Made by a program: the position numbers and the translations under genes
Assembly: GCA_025201705.1 (NCBI GenBank)
Contig: MU617310.1
Location: forward strand, 1 to 16,272
Origin: Dissophora ornata
Taxonomy: Eukaryota > Mortierellomycota > Mortierellomycetes > Mortierellales > Mortierellaceae
DNA length: 16,272 nucleotides
Direction of reading: 5' to 3'
The notes under the pieces: model-generated
Told to the model about the DNA's origin: nothing
The model's input: only the letters and a program-made list of their open reading frames with translations
Databases searched by the model: none
Shown here: positions 8,544 through 16,272 of the stretch, one piece after another
How the letters are laid out: each line of letters starts with the position of its first letter
Position numbering within the stretch: position 1 is the stretch's first letter

Positions 8544-8872
8544 TGTAAATAAGTTCGAAAGGACTGATGGTTCCTTTATGGGGGGGGGATCTTTTAAGCA
8601 AGAGTAGAGGAAGAAGCCGACCAGGCCTGCCATCAGTCTCGCACTTTTAAGCAATCGTTCCAAAAAAAAAAAAAAAACATTTCATTGACAGTACACGGCT
8701 GTAATTGGCTGGAATAGACGCACGTACGGCCCTTTCGCCATGAAGCTGCTGCGATCCTGGCATACCGGTGACAGCCCTGTTTCGGGCAGGCTTCGGGCCT
8801 GTCTTCCGAACATCAATCAAAATCATTTTCATTCCATCACGCCGACTCCCTTCAGAATCCTCACAATCCGCC
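8544..8872. promoter_or_regulatory. Shared divergent promoter, RPS21 / QCR9-like
   Basis: 329 bp between two divergent ATGs. On the RPS21 side an 11-bp motif CTTTTAAGCAA occurs twice in the same orientation (8591-8601 and 8644-8654; TTGCTTAAAAG in RPS21 orientation), beside a G9 run (8580-8588) and an A16 run (8662-8677). No TATA box is evident. The repeated motif could be a factor site; that is inference. Confidence 0.5.
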
Positions 8873-9323
8873 ATGCCCGTCAAGTCCAACAACGGCTCTG
8901 CCGCCAACAAGTTTGCCCGCGCCGGCTACAACGCCATTGTCAAGCGCAACTCCGTCTTCTTGACTACCATCTTTGTCTCGGCATTCGCCGCTGAGATGGC
9001 CTTTGACACTGTCTCTGACCGCGTCTGGGACAACATCAACAAGGGCGTACGTTTCTTCTTTCCCTATTGCTCTTTACTACCCTACCCCCCCCTTTTCTTA
9101 ATTTGTCCCCCCTCCTTTCCCTTGCTTCCATCGAAAACTGCATCTTTCCTTATCGTCCCTGCGTGTTACAACACCACGTGCATTGGCGTTTCTGATGGGG
9201 GACCAATGCCAACAGATCAAAAAGACATACCTTTCGAAAAAACATATTCACCCACAAGCAATCGACCTTGCTGGGCATAGTTGGGTCAGGAAACGGAAGC
9301 TGGATCGATGCAACTCGAATTAA
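8873..9323 (+). CDS. QCR9: Cytochrome bc1 complex subunit 9-like protein (QCR9/UQCR10)
   Basis: A small single-span subunit of mitochondrial respiratory complex III. Exon 1 (8873-9046, 58 codons) gives a short N-terminus, AGYNAIVKRNSVFLTTIF, a membrane span (about residues 28-42) and FDTVSDRVWDNINKG, matching the family pattern (F-x-RNS-x-F, then FD...WD.IN.G). The ATG at 8873 has the context CCGCCATGC. Intron 9047-9215 is likely: donor GTACGT, a CTGAT branch-like site near 9191, and the first AG after the donor is at 9214-9215. Exon 2 would then run to TAA at 9321-9323 (total 93 residues), but it lacks the usual (K/Q)W-K-[DH]-I-K tail and is longer than the common 55-70 residues. Exon 1 is confident; the 3' end is provisional. 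Confidence 0.72.
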
Positions 9324-9328
9324 TATTG

Positions 9329-9417
9329 GCCCTTTCAATTAATGGCACCTTCAGCTAATTGATTACACGTTCAGCTAATTGATTGCACTTTCAGCTAATT
9401 GATTGCACTTTCAGCTA
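9329..9417. repeat. 20-bp tandem repeat array
   Basis: Units of TTTCAGCTAATTGATTGCAC: a diverged 5' unit ending at 9348, then 9349-9368, 9369-9388, 9389-9408 and a partial unit 9409-9417. Units differ at one or two positions. It lies just past the QCR9-like gene, possibly in its 3' UTR. Confidence 0.85.
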
Positions 9418-10308
9418 CAAATCGTCCCAAACCAGATTTTTATTTTTTATTTTTTTCACGCGATTCGTAACCCTGTGATACTGGGGATTCATGGATGATA
9501 GATATCATCAGGGCGATTCAGAATTGGCTGAACATTATTACTATCGCTCACAAAAAGCCCAGTGTTGCCCAAAGGAGTTGGCTTCATTTCCCCAATTCCT
9601 TTGTTCCATGACGTTATTTCCCGACGACTAATATGTAAACTCGCACGTTTTTTTTTTTTTACCATCGCCATCTTAGCGCCAATGGAAGGACATTTCTGCC
9701 AAGTACACCACCGATTAAAAGTGGATCCCCGCCTGTTTTGCTCTATAATAGATTGCCGTGGTTCTTGTCGCAGAATAAAAATTACAACACTCAGAAAGAG
9801 ATATGTGTATGCGTGTGCGTTTGGAAGCATTTCAAATGGTCGTCATTGGCTCGTCCAGCTTGGTTGGTTGCTGAATCTCAGATAGGGTGTTGCCCCTGCA
9901 TTCGTAGAACGTGTTTGTTAGGCTAGGCGATTGACAAACCAAAATACTTTTCTCGTCTCAGATCACGTCCATGTTCCGTAGGCAGGCGGTCGATACGCGG
10001 AGCCTAGCCCTCTGCAGTGTTGCGGAGAAACCGTCGTCCGGCAGATCAAGCGGGCAAGACGTGAGGAAGGGGGAGGGGAGGCAGTGCTGGATAATGTTGA
10101 GAGCAGGTCTGAGGCAAAGCAGGCGACAGGCTTTGTTTGCAAAAACGCACAGTTCCTCGGACCGAGGTCACACAGATTAGGTTCGAGAGTGCCGTCTATT
10201 TCTGGGTTCAAGAGGGAGAGAGACATCCATCCCTCTCTCCTTCCATTGCTCATTGCTGCTCAAGCTACTCTTTGATTGTCATCCTTTCCTTCCATCCGCC
10301 TGCTAACC
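9418..10308. other. Intergenic region and promoter of the O-FucT-like gene
   Basis: No gene recognised. The last 80 bp before 10309 are rich in C and T (TCC/CTC runs), common in fungal promoters and 5' leaders, and end in AACC just before the ATG. ORFs up to about 110 codons are present on both strands but look like chance. Confidence 0.5.
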
Positions 10309-12228
10309 ATGTCGAGTCGACACCGGGCACTGCTCGGCGCCCTACTCATCTTCAGCATCGGCTCGCTCCTCACTCTCTCATTCCAGTTTCTCGCTGACGA
10401 CACCTACTTTGTATCAACCCGCGCAGCTTCCTCCACTCTTTCCACACCAGATGAATATACTCCCGACTCTACCGACTTCCCCTCTAATTCCTCCCCTGTC
10501 ACCGAAGACAGGCTCGGCACTGGCGCCATTGGCGCAGATCCAGATAACAACAGTCTACTGGACCCCTTGGCCACAGACTACTCTACCATATCCCTCGACT
10601 CGCTCAAGCAGCTGATCCGAGACTCTCTCCTTTTCACCACCGACAATCTAAAGAACCCCAATCGACCTATTCAACTCAAGAGCTCAGTCTCAGTATCGAA
10701 ACTGCAACCAGTGTTGCAGCAATTTGACACTCAACACCCGGGAAACGATAAAAATGGCGAGGATTGGGAAGAGAAACACATGGAAGAGATCGGCAGCACA
10801 GAACTTGAAGACAACACTGGGACGGAGTTTGAGGACAACAGTAACACAAACTCCGGTGAAGATGGTCCAGGCGAGTCTAATCCACCACCTGAGCAGAGTC
10901 AGCTGGAGGGGGATGAACCCTTCGAAGGGGGGCAGAAGGAAAACGATCAACAGCAACTGCCATGGCTACACTACAACGACACTTTGCTATCAGACTTTGA
11001 TGTCAACAAGGTGCTTTCGCCCTCTGACAACTTCCTGCTCTTCATTCCCTCTGGAGAAACTATCGAAGCGCAATTCTTCTCGCTGCTGACCTCGCTTTGG
11101 ATTGCAAAGCACTCAAATCGAACCCTGATTATACCGCCACCAATGATGTCTCCACCATCGCTCAACCACCTCTACCCCGTCTTTGCAGGACCGAAAGGCA
11201 AGAAACGCCAGCGTTGGAGCACACTTTTCGATCTCCGATTTATCTCGAACGAACAACCGATTGTACTGATTGACAAGACTCGACCCGTACTGCAGACACC
11301 TTTCACAACGGAGATGGCACTAGAGGAAGAGCACCCCTCAGTCAGCCAACAGCCGATTCCAGACACCCCAACATCAGATACCCTTGCTGCTGCAATTCTA
11401 ACTGCTCCGACATCCATCAAGTGCCATGGTCCGCCTACCGCGGGTTCGTGGAAGACGCTCGATTTTGCTGGCCGGCACTTTCTCAATCGCTACAATCTCG
11501 TGGCGGATTTTGAAGTTCTCGAGGAACCCTATTGGAATCTAACGCCGGAAGCGATCCAGAAAAACTGGGGATTGTCTTCTGAGGAAGATCGCGGAACGGC
11601 TGAGGGCGGCCGTCATGGGCAGATTGTCTGTATTGCGGGCGCAGAGTTTATCGGTGCGGAGGATCCTGTCATAGAAGAGATGATCTGGCAGGAGATTGGC
11701 CTTCAAATCCCATTCTCGAACGCGATCAAGGTGCAGGCTCTACAGACCGTGGAGCAGGTGCTTAGGGGGGTGGAGCATAAGGCAAAGGCACACGGGTACA
11801 TTGGCGTCCATATTGACAAACTGCCCTCTCGAGAGTTTTGTGGTTCACAGCAGGTGGTGTCGTCGCAATGTCACTGGTCTGCAGAGCTGATTTCCAAGAG
11901 AATCGCACTCCTCCAACGGACTGAAAGAAAAGGACCTAGACCGGTGATTCTTACAACGACAGAGACGGATAGCATCCTGCTAGCGCATATGGACCACGAG
12001 GGATGGTTTCGGATTGCAGGCGAGGACGACGGCGGCGGGCTATTTGAAGATACGACAGAGATGGACAACCTAGGCGGATACGGATCCGAGGTACTGCGGG
12101 CGTTTGTGATGGCGAACAGCGCGATATTTGTGGGTAGCCGGTCGAGCTCGCTGGCGATGCATGCTGCATTCAGGATCAAGTACGAAGGTCGAATAAAGGA
12201 GGTGGCTCCCCGCTGGGAGCTGTATTGA
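10309..12228 (+). CDS. Type II membrane protein resembling GDP-fucose protein O-fucosyltransferases
   Basis: Intronless, 639 residues, start ATG at 10309 in the context AACCATGTC. A short basic N-terminus (SSRHR) is followed by one hydrophobic segment (about residues 8-26), giving a signal-anchor topology typical of Golgi/ER glycosyltransferases. A Ser/Thr-rich then acidic, low-complexity stem follows (to about residue 220, rich in E, D, N, G). The lumenal domain starts near residue 241 with FLLFIPSGETIEAQFFSLL and SNRTLIIPPP, like the opening of the O-FucT fold (PF10250 type). YIGVHIDK (about residue 497) sits where the family usually has an H-x-R motif, and AIFVGSRSSSLAMHAAFR (about 605) matches the late F-V-G-x-x-S-S motif. 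The donor-binding Arg is not obvious, so donor and acceptor are unknown. Family call is by motif resemblance only. Confidence 0.62.
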   Translation: MSSRHRALLGALLIFSIGSLLTLSFQFLADDTYFVSTRAASSTLSTPDEYTPDSTDFPSNSSPVTEDRLGTGAIGADPDNNSLLDPLATDYSTISLDSLKQLIRDSLLFTTDNLKNPNRPIQLKSSVSVSKLQPVLQQFDTQHPGNDKNGEDWEEKHMEEIGSTELEDNTGTEFEDNSNTNSGEDGPGESNPPPEQSQLEGDEPFEGGQKENDQQQLPWLHYNDTLLSDFDVNKVLSPSDNFLLFIPSGETIEAQFFSLLTSLWIAKHSNRTLIIPPPMMSPPSLNHLYPVFAGPKGKKRQRWSTLFDLRFISNEQPIVLIDKTRPVLQTPFTTEMALEEEHPSVSQQPIPDTPTSDTLAAAILTAPTSIKCHGPPTAGSWKTLDFAGRHFLNRYNLVADFEVLEEPYWNLTPEAIQKNWGLSSEEDRGTAEGGRHGQIVCIAGAEFIGAEDPVIEEMIWQEIGLQIPFSNAIKVQALQTVEQVLRGVEHKAKAHGYIGVHIDKLPSREFCGSQQVVSSQCHWSAELISKRIALLQRTERKGPRPVILTTTETDSILLAHMDHEGWFRIAGEDDGGGLFEDTTEMDNLGGYGSEVLRAFVMANSAIFVGSRSSSLAMHAAFRIKYEGRIKEVAPRWELY

Positions 12229-12244
12229 ACATTGATAGAAACAA

Positions 12245-12424
12245 TTAGACTATGTGTTTGCTGACACACTCAAAATAACTATATCCACCATGATCCACGA
12301 CCGTTTCTCGATGACGGGGATTGTCCATCGAGTCTGACGGTGCTTGTCGCTTGACCCCCGCCGTACTTCCCTGTGATGGTTTCCTTTTATGGGCTGGTGA
12401 GAATAAAGTGGGAGAGGAGGCCAT
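12245..12424 (-). CDS. Small basic ORF after the HIRAN-like ORF, doubtful
   Basis: 59 codons, ATG at 12424 in a strong context (ACCATGGCC), 10 bp past the HIRAN stop and in another frame. Contains AHKRKPSQG and GVKRQAP, loosely like nuclear localisation signals. It could be a frameshifted tail of the HIRAN gene, a separate small protein, or chance. It ends 16 bp from the stop of the convergent O-FucT-like gene. Confidence 0.25.
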   Translation of the reverse strand: MASSPTLFSPAHKRKPSQGSTAGVKRQAPSDSMDNPRHRETVVDHGGYSYFECVSKHIV

Positions 12425-12434
12425 GGTATATTCT

Positions 12435-12650
12435 TTACGCTTTCGCCTCATCTCTCGCAACGTATGCTACGTGTTGAATTCCCCCATCTTTCAATGCCAC
12501 CACCCTCACGACAAACGCGTCGTGCTCGTTAAAGTACTCTTTCTCCAGCGTAATAATATCATCCGGATGGAACTCAAGTCCACCACGATATTTCATGCCG
12601 ACCTTTACTCCTTCTTTCGAGACGTATCGCATTGGGTTGAGCGGTTCCAT
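12435..12650 (-). CDS. Small HIRAN-like domain ORF
   Basis: 71 codons from ATG 12650 to TAA at 12437-12435. The core GMKYRGG, DDIITLEKEYFNEHDAFVVRVV and HVAYVARDEA fits the HIRAN pattern (G-x-x-Y, N-x-x-D-x-x-A/V-V-x-V, V-x-Y-x-x-R-x-x-A), a small domain known from HLTF/Rad5-type helicases and stand-alone proteins, linked to recognition of DNA 3' ends. The frame is open to 12677, so an upstream exon is possible. Other coding-like blocks lie upstream (12754-13132) and downstream (12424-12245) in different frames, suggesting it is the surviving part of a broken gene. HIRAN identity is moderately sure. Confidence 0.5.
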   Translation of the reverse strand: MEPLNPMRYVSKEGVKVGMKYRGGLEFHPDDIITLEKEYFNEHDAFVVRVVALKDGGIQHVAYVARDEAKA

Positions 12651-12753
12651 TGTGCTTTCCTTGCCGTCTTTCAACACTTTCGTTGATGCTTTTAACTAGT
12701 TATCGCGCTTCGCCTCGTCACTTCATCCTTTTTTTTTTAAAAAAAAAAAACGA

Positions 12754-13132
12754 TCAGCTTAAAACATTCGGAAAGTATCTATCAAGAACAAAGTTGATGG
12801 TGGAAATCCCAAGAGATTTCAAGAAATCCATCATCTTTCTCCTGACCCTTTCGTCCTTGGTGATGAATACGACAAGCAAATAATCCATTGGTTCCCAAGG
12901 TGGTTAAAACTTTCTTCGGAGGGGCCTCTCACCTTTATGAGGGAGAGCAAGGCAATCGCATTGTTGGCTTCGTTCCTCTCGTTCTGCTGTTAAAGCTAAA
13001 TATGAAGTCGGATAGTCCAAGAGGGTATTTCTCAAGCATCTCGCGTAAGAGTAATATCTCGTCCTGAGACACTTGAGTGATGAGTTTGGTTGATATCCCA
13101 TTGGCGTACTTGATAAACTCTGTGGTGCTCAT
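12754..13132 (-). pseudogene. Coding-like blocks upstream of the HIRAN ORF, in three frames
   Basis: Block 1 starts at ATG 13132 (MSTTEFIKYANGI..., about 48 residues). Block 2 begins near 12989 in another frame (QQNERNEANNAIALLSLIK). Block 3 runs 12888-12754 in the third frame (MDYLLVVFITKDERVRRK..., 44 residues, stop TGA). All have natural-looking composition, but I find no consistent set of GT-AG introns linking them to each other or to the HIRAN ORF. A decayed gene is the simplest reading; an unusual exon structure is the alternative. Confidence 0.4.
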
Positions 13133-13590
13133 TGAATAAAGGCGTTTACTTTGATTAGTATATAGTATAGCAAAGAAGGAGGAAGGAGGCAACGAAAAGA
13201 AGAGGATGAGTAAGACGACAGGGCCGTTGCAAAGTAGTAGAAAGCCATCAGTCTTCGGAGACAACAGCTTACCTTGATTACGGGAGGAATGTCAGAAGGA
13301 GCAACACAATGCAGGCGTCTGAAGGAATGTGTGTAGTGTAGTAGTACGTCACAAGGTTGCTTCGAAATCGGTTGCTTCCCACGGTCTTTAAACGGGTGCC
13401 TGGCGAGCCGAATCCTTCATCATCGTCTTTACCCCTCGCTCATCCACCGTTATCTCTCGGCTTGCCCCGCGTTACTAATGGGATTGTCCTGAAAGGAATC
13501 ACACTCTTGCGCGCCCTTCCCCTTCGTTTCGTTCCACACATTCCATCTGTTCACTTTAAAAAGTCCCCCCTCCTTCCGGAAAGAACAGCA
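13133..13590. promoter_or_regulatory. Divergent intergenic region upstream of malonyl-CoA decarboxylase
   Basis: 458 bp between the divergent starts at 13132 (minus) and 13591 (plus). It becomes C/T-rich toward 13590, as expected for a fungal 5' leader. I see no TATA box or other specific element. Confidence 0.4.
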
Positions 13591-16272
13591 ATGTCCAGGC
13601 GGCTGCTCGTCCTCTCCCAGCTCACGAAACCAACTCACCAACACTGGTCCACTCCTTTGCCCTCCCTCTGCAACTCTGCTCGCCTGTTCTCGCGTCGACC
13701 TGTGCTTCAGGTGAGATCTGCGATCCCATTCCTCCTACATGGCTAGTTTGCATATATATGTATATATTTGGTATTTACAAGTCCGACTGGCTGGTGTTGA
13801 TCGATCCCTTGCTAGATACGACGAACAATGGCCTCCTTCAATGACAACAACAGCGGTGACAGCGGCAACAACAACAACAACGACAGCAACAGCACTATCA
13901 ACTTCACGAACTCTGCAGTTGGCTCAGGAACACTCCAGGCTTTAAAGGCCAATGTCGTGGATCGGTATTGGAATGACATTGCGGAGCACTTTCGTGAGCC
14001 AGGATTTTCAACTTTTGTCAAAGAAAATTCAAGCCTTGTTACCAGGGATAGGGAGTTCATGCGGAAGCTTCTTCTGGCTGTCATTGCTGATCGACCGGGA
14101 CAAGGTGATATCCTGCCTAGCGTCATTGCCAAGAGTTCGTGTGATTTCTTTACCTCGCTTGACAAGGCAGGCAAGACTGAGTTCTTGAGGCTACTAGCAC
14201 GCGACTTTGGTAAGTTAGGGGAGAGTGGAGGACCCATGGGAATAATTCACATAAAGATTGTGGCAGTCAGCTAATTAATTACGCGTGGATACCAAAAAAA
14301 AAAATCGCGTCTACGATTTATCAACCAAACAGGAGTTTTGCAGGAGGATGTGGTCAAGGCAGCCAAGCAATACACGAATTGTGTCAGTGTAGAGCCAGAG
14401 AGCAGGGCACTACTGCGCGCAGAGCAGTTGCTTCGTCATTCAATCGTTCCAGGACACAACAAGTTTTTTGACCGTGTAAGCCGCCTCCCCGGCGGACTAA
14501 AGTTCTTGATTGACATGCGGCAAGACCTGATGGTACGTTCTTGGGATCATAAAAGTGTCATGCATGATTGATCAGTGGTATGAATGATCTCTGACACAGT
14601 GGAGCTGAAAATTGACCTACAACCACGAAAAAAAAAATGCTTAGACCATTCTTCATGAGAACCGGAGTGATTTTTACTTGGCGGCGTTGAGTGAGTCACT
14701 CAAGGAGAAGCTTCAATCCTGGTTTGTCGGGTTTCTGGACCTAGAGCGCTTAACCTGGCAGTCTCCTGCGGTTTTGTTGGAGAAGGTATGATGTTTACCA
14801 AGAAGATACCGCACAGCATCATCGGGGACGACACTGACTGTTCCTGCTTACCAATTTTATTGGGTGTGATTTTTTTTTTGACCGTATTGAAAATGGCTCG
14901 ATTCTATCTAGATCACTCAATACGAGGCGGTGCACAAGTTCAAGGATTCCCATGACTTGAAGAGACGTGTGGGGCCTGGCAGGAGAGTATTTGCGTTGAT
15001 GAACAAAAGTTTGCCTACAGAGCCCCTAGTCTTTGTGCAGGTGGCCTTGGTCGAGCAACTTTCGAGCAATGTGCAGGACATTCTTGACGATCCTTCCCCT
15101 GGACATGCCAACCCTGCAGAGACTATCAAGTGTGCCATCTTTTATTCGATCACGACCCAAGTAGGCAAGTATACCTTCAGAGGCGGCTTCTGCATAACAG
15201 AGGATTTGTATTGTTTATATTTTGCAACTTTGCTGACAGACATCTGCTGCTCCCTTTCTTTCTTTTTTATTTTTTCTTCTCAAACACAACGTAAATAGGA
15301 CTGTCCGGGATTGAACTAGGCAACTTTTTAATCAAGCGTGTGGTGCGATCCTTGAAGTTGGAGTTTCCCCAAATCGAGACTTTCAGTACATTGTCGCCCA
15401 TCCCAGGATTCAGGAAATGGATAAACCAGTGCCAAAAACTCGGTCAGAAACTACTCCTTCCAAAGGAGGAGCCTGTCGTCGCACAGTTGGGACGACATAA
15501 CACTGCTCTTGACACCGAAGCGCAGTTTAACGTAAGCCCAGTGAGCTTGGATCTTGATGCGCGAACACTACTCTTGAGACCTAACGCCAATTTTTTTTTT
15601 TTTTTTTTGCCGTTCATTGTTTTCTGACGATCAACCAATTTTTTTTTTTCTCTCTTTCTTTATTTTTTTTGCGTAAATCTGTAACGGGTAGGCGTTGCTC
15701 AAAGATCCCATCACATTCTTGGACAGCGAAAGGATGGGGAAAATTCAGCCCATCTTGACCAGACTTTGCGCGAGGTGAGTTGGTTCCCCCTCATGACCCT
15801 TTTTTTTGTGTCTTGTCAGATTTCACAAAGAGTAACTCATAGCCACTATTGCCTCCCCCTCCCCCCTATGGGTCTTTTCTTCAGGTATATTCTGCTAGAG
15901 AAGCGCCGCCACCTGGCGTTGGATCCAGTTGCCAACTTTCACCTTCGCAACGGCGCATGTGCGCATCGTCTGAATTGGCTTGGGGACACGTCCGATAAGG
16001 GCATGGAGGAATCCTTTGGGTTGATGATCAACTATTTGTATTCGTTGGATCACATCGAGATGAACAACCAGCAGTATCTTCAGGATGGTACCATCAGTGT
16101 CTCTTCCAGGGATCCGGGATTCGAGAGCTCGCTTGTATATGCCAAGACTGTCAGTGATGTTGACACAGAGCAAAAGGACGACAGAAACAAGACTGGCAAC
16201 AGCATTTGCACAACAGGACAAATGGTGCAATTGAATGGTGTTCGACTGCGATTGCTGGACATTTCTACGGCC
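13591..16272 (+). CDS. MLYCD: Malonyl-CoA decarboxylase, 3' end beyond window
   Basis: Converts malonyl-CoA to acetyl-CoA and CO2, clearing a fatty-acid synthesis precursor and inhibitor of carnitine palmitoyltransferase. Exons: 13591-13710, 13816-14209, 14333-14532, 14645-14785, 14912-15164, 15299-15531, 15692-15774, 15885 to the window end; all junctions keep frame (at least 604 residues). Exon 1 encodes 40 residues rich in R, S and L without acidic residues, a mitochondrial-type presequence. Exon 2 begins with an Asn/Ser-rich linker, then the family's helical region ([13 protein letters not shown]). [10 protein letters not shown] holds the probable catalytic Ser (about 402) and ANFHLRNGA the probable catalytic His (about 494); the 92-residue gap is close to that of the human Ser329/His423 pair. 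The intron 15165-15298 is GC-AG. The C-terminus, where a peroxisomal signal could lie, is outside the window. Confidence 0.94.

Noticed and set aside
8662..8677. Poly(A) runs here and near 2868, 7669, 12740, and T runs near 15590, as retroposon tails
   Set aside because: Homopolymer runs are frequent throughout, including inside introns, and no target-site duplications or retroelement bodies flank them.
9821..9870. Downstream QCR9 exon with a W-K-H-F-K peptide resembling the family tail
   Set aside because: No suitable acceptor directly precedes it, the required intron would be about 800 nt, and the following residues do not match.
11172..12269. Minus-strand ORFs of 72-132 codons across the O-FucT-like gene
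   Set aside because: They are antisense shadows of a 639-codon frame with recognisable motifs.
15161..15166. GT donor at 15161 for malonyl-CoA decarboxylase intron 5
   Set aside because: It would leave phase 0 and force a stop shortly after the acceptor at 15299; the GC donor keeps the conserved frame.

Overview
This window looks like nuclear DNA from an early-diverging filamentous fungus, most plausibly Mortierellomycotina or another Mucoromycota lineage. The evidence is short spliceosomal introns (about 80-180 nt, one of 459 nt) with GTAAG/GTGAG donors, A/C-rich sequence around start codons, many long poly(A)/poly(T) runs, and fungal Crinkler (CRN) genes of a kind common in those lineages. 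The taxonomic guess is inference; the gene content is read from the sequence.

Left part (1 to about 6.25 kb, minus strand): two CRN-family genes in a row, both apparently broken. CRN-A (2-2289) has an N-terminal ubiquitin-like CRN header, an 11-codon middle exon, a P-loop NTPase domain and a C-terminal domain of the type joined to CRN/RHS NTPases. It is disrupted by a perfect 17-bp tandem duplication and probably by a second frame break. CRN-B (3696-6246) is an older ruin. Its header has a frameshift and two stops, its Walker A motif is split by an intron, a 189-bp TA-flanked MITE sits in an exon, a Helitron/Pif1-type helicase tail replaces its middle, and its 3' part is shifted again. The two genes share a 41-nt splice-site/intron block with one mismatch.

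Middle (6.25-7.8 kb): no gene I can name, only weak ORFs.

Right part (7.8-16.27 kb): ordinary housekeeping genes. RPS21 (minus, two exons) and a QCR9-like complex III subunit (plus) are divergent from a shared 329-bp promoter. An intronless type II membrane protein resembling O-fucosyltransferases follows (10309-12228), then a small, probably decayed HIRAN-like locus on the minus strand (about 12245-13132). Last is malonyl-CoA decarboxylase (13591 to beyond the window end), in at least eight exons, with a mitochondrial-type presequence on its own exon and a clear GC-AG intron.

The most notable content is the layered decay of the CRN pair and the splice-block conservation between them, followed by the GC-AG intron and the possible two-start arrangement of malonyl-CoA decarboxylase. 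I see no tRNA, rRNA, CRISPR array or complete transposon.
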